Source: Pseudolactococcus reticulitermitis (GTDB lineage Bacteria; Bacillota; Bacilli; Lactobacillales; Streptococcaceae). Taken from it: a stretch of DNA of 64,000 nucleotides. Positions 8,667 through 18,260 of the stretch are shown in pieces. Location of the stretch: contig NZ_BEDT01000002.1 in assembly GCF_002260845.1 (NCBI RefSeq), forward strand, positions 248,001 to 312,000, in the 5' to 3' direction. How positions within the stretch are numbered: position 1 is the stretch's first letter; every line of letters begins with the position of its first letter. The translations under genes were made by a program, and so were the position numbers. The notes below the pieces were generated by a model that did not search any database, was not told where the DNA came from, and saw only the letters and a program-made list of their open reading frames with translations.

Positions 8667-9977
8667 ATGTTCAAAAAAAGTTCAGTTACGACCTCATCTG
8701 GTAACCAATCGACGTTACAAACAGTCGTCCTCATTGCCTCGATGTTTTTGGGCTACACGATGATTTATATTGATAAGTTATCCATCAGTATCAGTTTAGT
8801 GCCAATGGCAAAAGATTTAGGTATTACTCCCTCTCAAAAAGGGATGATTATGAGTGCCTTTTTCTTGGGTTATGCGATTATGCAAGTGCCGATTGGCTTT
8901 CTCAATACTAAAATTGGGTCGAAAAAAATCTTAACAGCCAGTATTTTTGCCTTGGGTATCTTTGCAGCGCTCTTTAGTTTTGGCACATCAGTGATTTATT
9001 TTGTCCTGATTCGCTTTTTATCCGGTGCGCTTGCCCATTCGGGTTATGCTCAGAGTGTCAGTAAAGAAGTTCAAGCGAATGTACCTGTTTCTCAGAGAAC
9101 ATTTGCCAATGGTATTTTATTGTCATCTTCTGGGATTGCCAGTATTTTAGGACCGATTTTTATATCACCGGCCGTTCAAAATCTTGGCTATAAACAGACT
9201 TATATAATCTTAACAGTTATAGCGCTTATCATTTGTTTGATTCTAGTGGCGGTTATCCCGAATTCCGGAAATGGTCAAGCGAATCCTTCAAGCCAAAAAA
9301 TCGCCAATGCCAATAAGGTATCACTCGGTAAGATATTGTTTAACAAACTTGTCTGGCTCTTACTCATCTGTGACTTGTTTGTAAACTCAGTCATGTATGG
9401 CGTGATTAACTGGGCACCGTCGTTTCTAACGAGTGATGAAGTTGGCTTCACTTTGACCCAGCAAGGCAAAATGACTTCGGTTGCGGGTGCTTTCTTTTTA
9501 ATTGGGGCGCTTGGCGGGAGCTATCTTGTCGGCAAATATTTCGCAGATAAAGAGCGTGATGTGATCACTGTTTTTGCCATTTTGGGCTCGGTTGCGCTGT
9601 TTACTGCCTACCATATCCCCCATGGTGGTGCGATTAATATGGTGCCAATGACGATTTGTTTTGCGATTGGTGATTTATCTTATGCCATCGCTTTTACGAC
9701 ATTATTGAGCCTGCCTTTGAAACGTTTCAAACCTGCTGAGTTTGCCCCAAGTTATGCCTGTGTGGCCATGGGGGGTATTTTAGGTGGCTTCATTGCGCCT
9801 TACTCGATTGGCTTTTTGGTTGAAAAAACGGGTGGCTATGCTAGTGTCTTCACCTCATTTTTAGTTGTCGGCTTACTTTTTGCGGTCGCCATTCGTTTCG
9901 TGCCTAAAAACTATACGCCGATTGACGCCGCACCTGCCATGACTGAAGCTGAAGAATTATTGCAGCAGGAGCTGTAA
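8667..9977 (+). CDS. MFS transporter, ACS-like family
   Basis: A 436-residue major facilitator with about twelve membrane helices, resembling the anion:cation symporter group that imports organic acids and hexuronates. The MIYIDKLSISISLVPMAKD segment and the conserved loop after helix 2 (GFLNTKIGSKKI) are typical. A ribosome site (AGAAGGAA) lies just upstream. The next gene, 94 bases downstream, is an M20 amidohydrolase. The pair therefore probably imports and hydrolyses an N-acylated amino acid or a related conjugate; this is inference from context. Confidence 0.85.
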   Translation: MFKKSSVTTSSGNQSTLQTVVLIASMFLGYTMIYIDKLSISISLVPMAKDLGITPSQKGMIMSAFFLGYAIMQVPIGFLNTKIGSKKILTASIFALGIFAALFSFGTSVIYFVLIRFLSGALAHSGYAQSVSKEVQANVPVSQRTFANGILLSSSGIASILGPIFISPAVQNLGYKQTYIILTVIALIICLILVAVIPNSGNGQANPSSQKIANANKVSLGKILFNKLVWLLLICDLFVNSVMYGVINWAPSFLTSDEVGFTLTQQGKMTSVAGAFFLIGALGGSYLVGKYFADKERDVITVFAILGSVALFTAYHIPHGGAINMVPMTICFAIGDLSYAIAFTTLLSLPLKRFKPAEFAPSYACVAMGGILGGFIAPYSIGFLVEKTGGYASVFTSFLVVGLLFAVAIRFVPKNYTPIDAAPAMTEAEELLQQEL

Positions 9978-10071
9978 ACTTGTGTTGACTAAGGACACTT
10001 AGCATCAACTATTTAAATTATGACAGAAGGCTTTAAAAGGCTGACAGTCTAACTATAAAGGAGAAATTTTA

Positions 10072-11244
10072 ATGACAACCGAATCTTTACTCTCGCAAGT
10101 TCCTGTAAAAGACATCCTGACTTGGCGTCACTATCTGCATGCGCACCCAGAATTATCATTCAAAGAATTTAAAACAACAGAGTATCTTATCTCTATTTTA
10201 GAAACTTTCCCGAATTTGGAATTGCAACGTCCGACTGAAACAGGTGTTGTTGCGATTTTGAAAGGTGGCAAGCCGGGTAAAACAATCGCCCTACGTGCGG
10301 ATATTGATGCCTTGCCAATCCAAGAAGAAACAGATGTTGAGTTTATGTCACAAAATGATGGCGTCATGCACGCCTGTGGCCATGATACGCATATGTCAAT
10401 TCTCTTGGGCGCCGTGAAAATGATTGCGCCAATGCAAGCAGAGATTGCAGGGACGATTAAATTCTTGTTCCAACCTGCAGAAGAATTACCACCCGGTGGT
10501 GCTGTTGAATTTGTCAAAGCAGGCGTGATGGCAGATGTGGATCAAGTCTTTGGTTTACACATTTTCCCAATGATTCCAACGGGCGCAATCGGTTATAAAT
10601 ATGGTGCCTTGACTGCTTCTTCTGATGACCTGAATTTAACCATTCATGGCGTTGGCGCGCACGCGATGGCACCTGAAACGTCAGTCGATGTTATTACCAT
10701 CGGTGCTGAAATCATTTCAAACTGTAATAACATTATTGCTAGACGGATTTCACCATTGGCTGCAGGCCTGATTTCTTGGGGACAATTTTCAGCAGGTCAT
10801 GCGAATAACGTCATCCCAGATACAGCACTGATTAAAGCCAGCGTTCGGACGCGTAATCCTGAGATTCGCACACAAATGCGTGATATGATTGAGCAGACGG
10901 TTAAGGGCATCTGTGACGCGTACGGTGCGACTTATGATTTTGATTTCTTGTATGGTTACAGCTCTGTCATGAATTCGACGGCTGAAATGGACGCGCTGCG
11001 TCAGAGTGCTGTCAAGGTTGTGGGTGAAGTTGGCGTCTTTGAAGTGCCTGATATGATGGGTGGGGAAGATTTCTCTGCCTATACAGATGTCAAACCGGGT
11101 TGTTTCTTTGCGCTAGGTGGCGGTGAGGCCAAAGATGGTTATGGTCATATCAACCATTCGCCACAATTTAAAGTTGATGACAATAGCTTGCCTGTTGGGA
11201 CAGCAGTCTTTGTCCAATTAGTAAAAGATTTGATGATTGATTAA
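10072..11244 (+). CDS. M20 family amidohydrolase
   Basis: A 390-residue cytosolic metallopeptidase-fold enzyme of the hippurate hydrolase / N-acyl-L-amino acid amidohydrolase group. The metal site is visible as the Cys and His residues of MHACGHDTHMS, the Glu of FQPAEELPPGG, the dimerisation-domain His of GVGAHAMAPETS, and the C-terminal GGEDFSAYTD and NHSPQFKVDD. Length is typical. AAAGGAGAAA precedes the ATG. Being just downstream of the MFS carrier suggests uptake followed by deacylation of the same compound. The exact acyl group cannot be read. Confidence 0.92.
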   Translation: MTTESLLSQVPVKDILTWRHYLHAHPELSFKEFKTTEYLISILETFPNLELQRPTETGVVAILKGGKPGKTIALRADIDALPIQEETDVEFMSQNDGVMHACGHDTHMSILLGAVKMIAPMQAEIAGTIKFLFQPAEELPPGGAVEFVKAGVMADVDQVFGLHIFPMIPTGAIGYKYGALTASSDDLNLTIHGVGAHAMAPETSVDVITIGAEIISNCNNIIARRISPLAAGLISWGQFSAGHANNVIPDTALIKASVRTRNPEIRTQMRDMIEQTVKGICDAYGATYDFDFLYGYSSVMNSTAEMDALRQSAVKVVGEVGVFEVPDMMGGEDFSAYTDVKPGCFFALGGGEAKDGYGHINHSPQFKVDDNSLPVGTAVFVQLVKDLMID

Positions 11245-11254
11245 ACTTATATTC

Positions 11255-11293
11255 AAAAAGTCACCTCCCTTATTAGAATGGAGGTGACTTTTT
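11255..11293. terminator. Bidirectional terminator between amidohydrolase and TetR genes
   Basis: A perfect 14-bp stem, AAAAAGTCACCTCC with GGAGGTGACTTTTT, closes an 11-base loop and has U-runs on both strands. Confidence 0.93.
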
Positions 11294-11300
11294 ACGCCCT

Positions 11301-11912
11301 TTAATCTCGATTAATATTAACCCCAAGCACGGTTAGATGACCATTTGAAATCAATTTAATGACGAGGGCAGCAAATTCACTTGCGGTTATCTCGTTATTT
11401 TTTTGCGCAATCCACCATTTCAGTGTGCCAACGAAAATGCTGGTAATGTAAGAGACGACAAAATCAGTCGGAATTTTCAAATTGTCATTTCGGACCTCTA
11501 AACTATTAAAAATATCAGAATAACGTTCGGAAAGGATCGTGAGTAGGCGTTTTGACAGCATTTCTTCATTGCTATGGGTGACGATAATCTGTGCTAAGGC
11601 AGGATTTTCTCGAATAAATTCATAAAATTTAGTGAGGGAGCCCTCTATTTTTTTGACATTAACAGAGTTTTTCTCGATGAGATTTTCTTCGTCAAGGACT
11701 GCAGCAAATTCGCCTAAAAATTTGTCGATAATCTGTTCAAATAAATCAAATTTATCTTTAAAGTGGCTGTAAAAGGTCGCACGGTTAATCATGGCTTCAT
11801 CGGAAATGTCGTTGATGGTAATTTTATCAAAGGTTTTGGTGCGCAGTAATTTGATGAAGGCTTGAGTGATGAGCTTATTGGTACGTTTGACACGTAAATC
11901 TACTTTTTTCAT
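11301..11912 (-). CDS. TetR/AcrR family transcriptional regulator
   Basis: A 203-residue repressor-type protein. The N-terminal helix-turn-helix is clear (ITINDISDEAMINRATFY, then SHFKDKFDLF); the C-terminal ligand-binding and dimerisation half resembles the TetR_C_8-like regulators common in lactic acid bacteria. It starts with MKKVDLRVKRTNK and is divergent from the giant dehydratase-activase-like gene, with about 180 bp between them. That gap holds two inverted repeats with TGTTG/CAACA arms, so it probably controls itself and that gene. The ligand is unknown. Confidence 0.88.
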   Translation of the reverse strand: MKKVDLRVKRTNKLITQAFIKLLRTKTFDKITINDISDEAMINRATFYSHFKDKFDLFEQIIDKFLGEFAAVLDEENLIEKNSVNVKKIEGSLTKFYEFIRENPALAQIIVTHSNEEMLSKRLLTILSERYSDIFNSLEVRNDNLKIPTDFVVSYITSIFVGTLKWWIAQKNNEITASEFAALVIKLISNGHLTVLGVNINRD

Positions 11913-11967
11913 TATTTTTTCTTACTTTCTGAAAGATTTCAAGGTTATCCGACATTTTGTTGTTTAG

Positions 11968-12062
11968 TGTTGCTTTACCAACAGTTTAGCATATTTTAAC
12001 GGTTGCGCGCAAGTCAAATTCCTTGTAAAATGAGATTATATATGATAAGCAACAGTCTGTTG
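11968..12062. promoter_or_regulatory. Divergent control region: inverted repeats and promoter for the giant activase-like gene
   Basis: Two dyads share the same half site: TGTTG-N6-CAACA at 11968-11983 and CAACAGTCTGTTG at 12050-12062, which is perfect apart from its centre base. Between them lies a forward promoter: TTGCGC (12003-12008), 17 bases, then TAAAAT (12026-12031). The second dyad sits just after the expected transcription start, a normal repressor position. Binding by the neighbouring TetR protein is inferred. Confidence 0.55.
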
Positions 12063-12095
12063 TTTTCGAATGTGCGAGATAAGAAAGAAGAAGAA

Positions 12096-15000
12096 ATGTA
12101 TAAAGCAGGTATTGATGTTGGGTCTACAACCGTTAAAATGGTCGTTTTTGATGACAATTATGAGATGATTTTCTCACGTTATGAGCGACATTTTTCTGAT
12201 GTGAAAACAGCGATGATTAAAGTTTTAAACGAGATGATGGCTGAGTTGGGCGATGTGTGCTTTACTTTTTCGATTACAGGTTCAGGCGGCATGGGGCTGT
12301 CTGATGTCATCGGTGCGACTTTTATCCAAGAAGTGATTGCTTCGACTTTGACGATTGAGAAATTTATCCCGCAAACGGATGTGATGATTGAATTGGGTGG
12401 CGAAGATGCCAAGATGACTTTCTTTGACGGCGCCATGGAGCAGCGGATGAATGGTTCCTGTGCGGGTGGCACGGGTGCTTTTATCGATCAGATGGCTGAG
12501 CTGCTCAAAGTGGACGCAGCGGGTGTCAATGACTTAGCCAAGAACTATGACAATCTCTATCCAATCGCTAGTCGTTGCGGTGTTTTTGCCAAAACGGATG
12601 TCCAGCCTTTATTAAACGAAGGTGTCCGAAAAGAAGACATCGCAGCGAGTATTTTCCAAGCTGTGGTCAATCAAACGGTTGCAGGACTTGCAGCGGGGCG
12701 AAAAATCACGGGGAACATTGCCTTTCTAGGGGGGCCACTCTATTTTATGAGCGAACTCCGCAAACGCTTTATTGAAACGCTTGATATTAAGCCTGAAAAT
12801 GTTGTGTTTCCGGAACATCCGCAACTTTTTGTCGCCATGGGTGCTGCCCTTGATGAAGAAAATGCCACAGAATTTTCAGCGTCAGAAATCATCGCTAAAC
12901 TGGAAGAAGATGCATCTGAAAACCTCATCCCCCAGGATACGCTAGAAGTCCTTTTCGAAGATGAAACAGCTTTGGCTGAGTTTCGCCGTCGGCACGCCCA
13001 AGCATCAGCAGACCATAAACCGCTAGCTGACCACCATGGCGCAGCCTACTTAGGGATAGATGCGGGCTCAACGACGACAAAAGTCGTTTTGATTGACGAT
13101 GAGGGCAACATTTTATTCGAGCATTATGGCTCAAACAATGGCGATCCGCTGGAATCGGTGATTGCCGTCATGACGGCGCTTTATGCAGAGCTTCCAAGAG
13201 CTGTTTATATTGCCAAATCGGCTGTGACGGGCTACGGTGAGCAGCTGATTAAAGCGGCGCTAAAAGTTGACCTCGGCGAAGTGGAGACGATGGCGCATTA
13301 CAAGGCAGCTGAGTTTTTCCAACCTGGCGTTGATTTCATCATTGACATTGGCGGACAGGACATGAAAGCCATGACGATTCGTGAGGGGGCACTGTCGAGT
13401 ATCCAGCTTAATGAAGCTTGCAGTTCAGGCTGTGGCTCGTTTATCGAAACCTTTGCTAAATCGCTACGCTATGATGTGAAAGATTTTGCGCAAGCAGCGC
13501 TTTTGACGGAGTATCCTGTCGACCTCGGCTCGAAATGTACCGTCTTCATGAACTCGAAGGTTAAGCAGGTTCAAAAAGAGGGCGCGACAGTCGGCGATAT
13601 TTCAGCTGGGCTGTCTTATTCCGTCATCAAAAATGCCCTTTATAAAGTGATTAAGGTCAAACGCCCTGAGGATCTCGGCGAAAAAATCGTCGTCCAAGGT
13701 GGCACTTTCTATAACGAGGCTGTCTTGCGTGCCTTTGAGAAAATCTCAGGTCGCGAGGTCGTCCGGCCCTCTATCGCAGGCTTGATGGGCGCCTATGGTT
13801 GTGCCCTGATTGCCATGGAAAATGCGTCAGATGATGCGACACCGTCGACGATTTTAAGCCTGTTAGACTTGGAAAAATTCCGTACGAGAAAAGAGTTTAC
13901 GTCGTGCGGGCTCTGCGAAAATATGTGTCAAATGACCCTGACGGTCTTTAATGACGGGTCGAAATTTGTCTCAGGCAATCGCTGTGAACGTGGTGCTGAA
14001 AAAGCCACACAGGTTAAACTTGATAAGGCAGAGAAAAAAGTCAATCTCGTTGACTATAAATATAAAAAACTCTTCAAGTTCAAGTCACTCAGCAAGAAAA
14101 AAGCGGTTCATGGCGAAATCGGTATTCCGCGCGTTTTAAACATGTATGAAAATTATCCGCTGTGGCATACCATGCTGACAGATTTAGGGTTCCGAGTCGT
14201 TTTATCGCCCAAATCTGATAAAGAACTCTATGAAAAAGGAATCGAAACCATCCCCTCTGATACGGTTTGTTACCCGGCTAAGCTCAGTCATGGTCACATC
14301 ATGACTTTGATCCAAAAAGATGTGCCAACGATTTTCTATCCGTCTGTTTTATATGAGCGTCAGGAAGATGCGACGGCGCAAAATCACTATAACTGTCCGA
14401 TTGTCCAGTCCTATCCAGAAGTCATTAAAAATAATATTGATGAGATTCGTAACGGTGAGGTGGGCTATATCCATCCCTTTATCAACCTTGCTGACCCTGA
14501 TAATATGGCGAAAAATCTCTATCAAGCCCTATCAGCATTTGACATGACTTTAGAAGCTGTTCAAAAAGCGGTCAAACATGGTTTTGAGGTCATGGACGAC
14601 TTTAAAACAGATCTTCAACAGCAAGCTGAAGACTTGATGATGCGGATTAATCTTAACCATGAGAAAGCGATTGTCCTTTCTGGTCGGCCTTACCATTTGG
14701 ATCCCGAGATTAATCATGGGATTGCTGATATTATTACGCAAGAAGGCTTTCATGTCTTGACTGAGGATGCCATTGCCCATTTGGCAGATGTCGGCGGCTT
14801 GCGTGTGGTCAATCAATGGGTTTACCATTCACGCTTGTATGGTGCAGCGCGTGTTGTGGCTAAAAATAAAAATCTCGAACTCGTTCAGCTCAATAGTTTT
14901 GGTTGTGGTCTCGATGCGGTCACGACTGACCAAGTCGAAGAAATCATGCAGCACCACCATAAACTCTATACCGTTTTAAAAATTGACGAAGGTTCCAATA

Positions 15001-16367
15001 TGGGGGCGGTTAGAATCCGCCTGCGTTCGCTCAAAGCGGCGGTCAATGAACGCGATAAACGTGGTCAATTACCTGAGGTATCTGAAGACCAGATGACGGA
15101 AATTGTGGCCAGTCATCCTACTTTTACCAAAGAGATGAAAAAGACCCATACGCTTTTGATGCCCATGTTGTCGCCAATTCATCAGGAAGGGCTAATCGAC
15201 GAGGCTTTCAGACAGTCTGGCTACAATGTGGTGCTCTTGCCAGAAGACAAGGCATCTATCAGCTCCGGTCTCAAGTTTGTCAACAACGACTCTTGTTATC
15301 CTGCCATCATTTCCATCGGTCAGCTAGTGCATGCGTTGGAATCTGGCGACTATGATATCGATAATACGTCAGTTTTGATGACGCAGACGGGTGGCGGCTG
15401 TCGGGCGACCAACTACATTCCTTTGTTGCGCAAGGCGCTGAAGGACGCTGGTTTTGGTCAGGTGCCTGTTGTGTCCTTGTCGATGGGGAATAAGGGAACT
15501 GAACAGTCGGATGGTTTCAAGTTGACGGTACCATTGATGGTGCGGATTGTCATTGGGGCGCTTTATGGCGATTTGTTTGAGCGTGTTGTCTATCGGACGC
15601 GACCTTACGAAATGACCAAGGGGCAGGTTGATGCCTTACACGCTAAGTGGTTGGCTAAGGCCAAGCATAATATGAAGACTGGCTCGATTTTCGAGTTTAA
15701 TCGCAACATGAAGCAGATTATTCGTGACTTTGACGAAACGCCTTTACTGAACATTCAAAAACCACGTGTCGGGGTTGTGGGTGAAATTCTTGTGAAATAC
15801 TCGAAAACGGCTAATAATGATATCGTGAGTATCATCGAAGCGGAAGGTGCAGAGGCTGTTGTGCTGGATATTATTGGCTTCATGAACTATTCTCTCTATA
15901 ACCAGATTTGGAAGTCAGATCATCTGGGCATGGGGAAAAAAGCCAAATATTTCTCGCGTGCTTTTATTAATATCATTCAAATGGTTGAAAAGCCGATGAA
16001 TAAAGCGCTGAAAGTGTCGAAACGCTTTGACGGGATTCATTCGATTGATGCACTAGCGGCTGATACGGAGAAAATTATTTCGATTGGCAATCATACCGGC
16101 GAAGGTTGGTTCTTGACTGGCGAAATGATTGAGCTCCTGCAAGATGGTGTTGACAATATCGTGTGTCTCCAACCCTTTGGTTGTCTGCCGAACCATATCG
16201 TTGGGAAAGGCATGACCAAAGAACTCCGTCGTCAATATCCGCGTGCCAATATCGCACCGATTGACTACGATCCGTCTGTTTCTGTTGTCAACCAGCTCAA
16301 TCGCATTCGTCTGATGATGGCGACGGCTAAGAAACAGTTGAAAAAAGATATGGAAGTTAGCGTTTAA
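12096..16367 (+). CDS. 2-hydroxyacyl-CoA dehydratase activase-like multidomain iron-sulfur protein
   Basis: A 1423-residue cytosolic protein fusing two BadF/BcrA/HgdC-type ATPase modules with a dehydratase-like part. Module 1 begins AGIDVGSTTVKMV at residue 3; module 2 begins LGIDAGSTTTKVV near 318. Each has the helix-cluster-helix Cys motif (NGSCAGGTGAF near 118; NEACSSGCGSF near 438). A CGLCENMC cluster lies near 603, followed by DUF2229/HgdB-like regions with DSCYPAIIS near 1064. In known pairs the activase is a dimer delivering an electron to the dehydratase by ATP hydrolysis; here both halves are fused. I start at MYKAGIDVGS. It is TetR-linked, stands alone and its substrate is unknown. 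A cytosolic oxygen-sensitive role is likely. Confidence 0.85.
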   Translation: MYKAGIDVGSTTVKMVVFDDNYEMIFSRYERHFSDVKTAMIKVLNEMMAELGDVCFTFSITGSGGMGLSDVIGATFIQEVIASTLTIEKFIPQTDVMIELGGEDAKMTFFDGAMEQRMNGSCAGGTGAFIDQMAELLKVDAAGVNDLAKNYDNLYPIASRCGVFAKTDVQPLLNEGVRKEDIAASIFQAVVNQTVAGLAAGRKITGNIAFLGGPLYFMSELRKRFIETLDIKPENVVFPEHPQLFVAMGAALDEENATEFSASEIIAKLEEDASENLIPQDTLEVLFEDETALAEFRRRHAQASADHKPLADHHGAAYLGIDAGSTTTKVVLIDDEGNILFEHYGSNNGDPLESVIAVMTALYAELPRAVYIAKSAVTGYGEQLIKAALKVDLGEVETMAHYKAAEFFQPGVDFIIDIGGQDMKAMTIREGALSSIQLNEACSSGCGSFIETFAKSLRYDVKDFAQAALLTEYPVDLGSKCTVFMNSKVKQVQKEGATVGDISAGLSYSVIKNALYKVIKVKRPEDLGEKIVVQGGTFYNEAVLRAFEKISGREVVRPSIAGLMGAYGCALIAMENASDDATPSTILSLLDLEKFRTRKEFTSCGLCENMCQMTLTVFNDGSKFVSGNRCERGAEKATQVKLDKAEKKVNLVDYKYKKLFKFKSLSKKKAVHGEIGIPRVLNMYENYPLWHTMLTDLGFRVVLSPKSDKELYEKGIETIPSDTVCYPAKLSHGHIMTLIQKDVPTIFYPSVLYERQEDATAQNHYNCPIVQSYPEVIKNNIDEIRNGEVGYIHPFINLADPDNMAKNLYQALSAFDMTLEAVQKAVKHGFEVMDDFKTDLQQQAEDLMMRINLNHEKAIVLSGRPYHLDPEINHGIADIITQEGFHVLTEDAIAHLADVGGLRVVNQWVYHSRLYGAARVVAKNKNLELVQLNSFGCGLDAVTTDQVEEIMQHHHKLYTVLKIDEGSNMGAVRIRLRSLKAAVNERDKRGQLPEVSEDQMTEIVASHPTFTKEMKKTHTLLMPMLSPIHQEGLIDEAFRQSGYNVVLLPEDKASISSGLKFVNNDSCYPAIISIGQLVHALESGDYDIDNTSVLMTQTGGGCRATNYIPLLRKALKDAGFGQVPVVSLSMGNKGTEQSDGFKLTVPLMVRIVIGALYGDLFERVVYRTRPYEMTKGQVDALHAKWLAKAKHNMKTGSIFEFNRNMKQIIRDFDETPLLNIQKPRVGVVGEILVKYSKTANNDIVSIIEAEGAEAVVLDIIGFMNYSLYNQIWKSDHLGMGKKAKYFSRAFINIIQMVEKPMNKALKVSKRFDGIHSIDALAADTEKIISIGNHTGEGWFLTGEMIELLQDGVDNIVCLQPFGCLPNHIVGKGMTKELRRQYPRANIAPIDYDPSVSVVNQLNRIRLMMATAKKQLKKDMEVSV

Positions 16368-16806
16368 GCCAGTTAAAAACTGTCGAGAGATGATTTTTTC
16401 TTTATGGTATCAGATAATATTTAGAAAATTGAATTGATTGTATGCTATAAAAATAATTTTCACTGTAGCATGTTCATGATGGCAACTAAGCTGAAGTTGA
16501 GCTGTTTACTGAATAGGGATGGTATTGTTTATAGTGATATTAAAAAATTGGAACAATTATTTGATAAGATTCTAGAAAAAATTAGATAGAACAATATCAT
16601 TAATCCCAGACGGTGTAAGTTAGAAAATCAAAGTAAACTCCATGCTTTGATTTTTTTATTTCAATTTTCATAGATTACACAAAAATATCTTTAAATATGA
16701 CATCCCTTGTCACTTATTCTATGATAAGATGATGATATAAGAAAAAAGAATGCCGAAGTCCATCTTTATAGTTAAATGAGTATATATCGGCTTGAAAGCG
16801 TAATCT
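16368..16806. other. 439-bp gap: decayed reading frame and a terminator
   Basis: No convincing gene. A short frame is open from 16425 to 16589. Its last 36 codons from the ATG at 16479 read MATKLKLSCLL... and end with a Lys/Glu-rich helix (LEQLFDKILEKIR). There is no ribosome site, so it may be the tail of a decayed gene. A terminator hairpin follows at 16624-16657. The remainder is AT-rich upstream sequence of the WYL regulator gene. Confidence 0.4.
16624..16657 (+). terminator. Rho-independent terminator
   Basis: AAAATCAAAG pairs with CTTTGATTTT around an 11-base loop and is followed by a T-run. It probably ends transcription from the activase-like gene. Confidence 0.7.
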
Positions 16807-17712
16807 ATGCCAATCAATCGTATATTTGACATCACTTACATGCTCCTAAACCACGAACATGTGACCGCTAAGGTGCTGAGCGAGAAATTCAATGTGTCAG
16901 TCCGCACGATTTATCGTGATATTGACCGAATGAGCCAGGCTGGGATTCCCGTTTATACTGAGCGAGGAAAAGGCGGTGGCATCAGCCTTTTATCTGATTT
17001 TGTCCTGAGTAAAGCCCTGCTCAACACCGAAGAACGCAAAAATATCTTGCAGGCCTTGCAGACGATACATGCCGTTAATGTAGACCCTACCAATGAGGAG
17101 ATATTAGCCAAACTGAGTGCATTATTTGGCATTCAAGATGAGCCGTGGTTGGCGATTGATTTTAGCACGTGGTATGGTCCGAGTGTGCCTGATTACGAAC
17201 ACCTAAAAACCGCCATCTTATCCAGAAAAGTGGTGACTTTTAACTACCATAATGCCAAAGGGGAGACAAGTTTTAGAGAGGTAGAGCCGACGCAGCTCGT
17301 TTTTAAAGGCATGAGTTGGTACCTCAAAGCGCATTGTTTAGGCAAACAAGCCAGTCGGATGTTTAAGCTCAGTCGGATAAGTCAACTCGACATCACGGCG
17401 CAGCATTTTACTAAACGCCAGCCTGAGGTTCAAGCTGATAAAAGTCATCAACCGCAAGCGCCCGAGATGATTCATTTGAAAATGCTTGTGTCATCTCAGC
17501 TAGGCTATCGAATTTATGACGACTTTCCGATAGATGCCATTCAAAAGGATTCGGACAAAGAGTTATTAGTCGAAGGTGACTTCCCCAAAACAGACTGGCT
17601 CTACAGCTACATCTTATCACTAGGGTCAGCGGTCAAAATTTTAGCACCGATTGACTTGAAACAGGAATTGAGCACCATCATCAAAAAAATGGAGGAAAAT
17701 TATCATGAGTAG
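16807..17712 (+). CDS. HTH and WYL domain transcriptional regulator
   Basis: A 301-residue regulator. The N-terminal HTH_11/DeoR-type domain reads VTAKVLSEKFNVSVRTIYR near residues 18-36 and continues to PVYTERGKGGGISLL. A WYL domain follows at about 135-210, with VTFNYHNAKGE, REVEPTQLVFKG and SWYLKAHC. A C-terminal WCX-like extension ends the protein. WYL proteins sense ligands, nucleic-acid species or damage signals and control stress and defence genes. Its last codons overlap the start of the ClbS/DfsB-like gene (17705), so it is the first gene of a four-gene cassette and likely its regulator. The ribosome site is weak. Confidence 0.9.
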   Translation: MPINRIFDITYMLLNHEHVTAKVLSEKFNVSVRTIYRDIDRMSQAGIPVYTERGKGGGISLLSDFVLSKALLNTEERKNILQALQTIHAVNVDPTNEEILAKLSALFGIQDEPWLAIDFSTWYGPSVPDYEHLKTAILSRKVVTFNYHNAKGETSFREVEPTQLVFKGMSWYLKAHCLGKQASRMFKLSRISQLDITAQHFTKRQPEVQADKSHQPQAPEMIHLKMLVSSQLGYRIYDDFPIDAIQKDSDKELLVEGDFPKTDWLYSYILSLGSAVKILAPIDLKQELSTIIKKMEENYHE

Positions 17713-18235
17713 ACCAACAGTTAAAATAGATTTAATCGAGGCAGGAAAGACAGGCTATGTGAAATTAGCGCAAGTGATGCAGGCTTTGCCAGATGAAAAT
17801 CAAGCCTTTAATTTTGAAGTTACGGAAAAAATGACAGAGGCGCACTGGCAACGTGATCAAAATCTAAGAGATGTCTTGATTCATCTGTATGAATGGCATC
17901 AACTACTTTTGAACTGGGTCAATGCCAATCAAAACGGCGAAACACAACCATTTCTACCCGCGCCCTATAACTGGAAAACCTACGGTCAAATGAATCAAGC
18001 GTTTTGGAAAAAGCATCAAACAACATCACGTGATGACGCGAAAAAGAGGCTAAATACCAGCCATTCAGAAGTGATGGCTTTAGCAGAAACCTTTTCAAAC
18101 GATGCCCTGTTCAGCAAGCGATATTTTCCGTGGACTGGCTCAAGTTCACTAGGCGCTTATTTTGTGTCGGCAACTTCAAGCCACTATGATTGGGCGATGA
18201 AGAAATTGAGAAAGCAAATTAAGGCAAATCGATAA
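17705..18235 (+). CDS. ClbS/DfsB family four-helix-bundle protein
   Basis: A 176-residue protein with the ClbS/DfsB (DUF1706) signature: N-terminal MSRPTVKIDLIEAGKTGYVK, the central LIHLYEWHQLLLNWV and a C-terminal SHYDWAMKKLRKQI. The family belongs to the DinB-like four-helix superfamily. ClbS itself protects colibactin producers by opening the cyclopropane warhead. Most family members are uncharacterised. GGAGG lies seven bases upstream of the ATG, which overlaps the WYL regulator gene by eight bases. Pairing with the next gene, a GyrI-like protein, supports a detoxification role, but no substrate can be claimed. Confidence 0.88.
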   Translation: MSRPTVKIDLIEAGKTGYVKLAQVMQALPDENQAFNFEVTEKMTEAHWQRDQNLRDVLIHLYEWHQLLLNWVNANQNGETQPFLPAPYNWKTYGQMNQAFWKKHQTTSRDDAKKRLNTSHSEVMALAETFSNDALFSKRYFPWTGSSSLGAYFVSATSSHYDWAMKKLRKQIKANR

Positions 18236-18260
18236 AGTTAAAATTCAGAGGAAAAATGAG

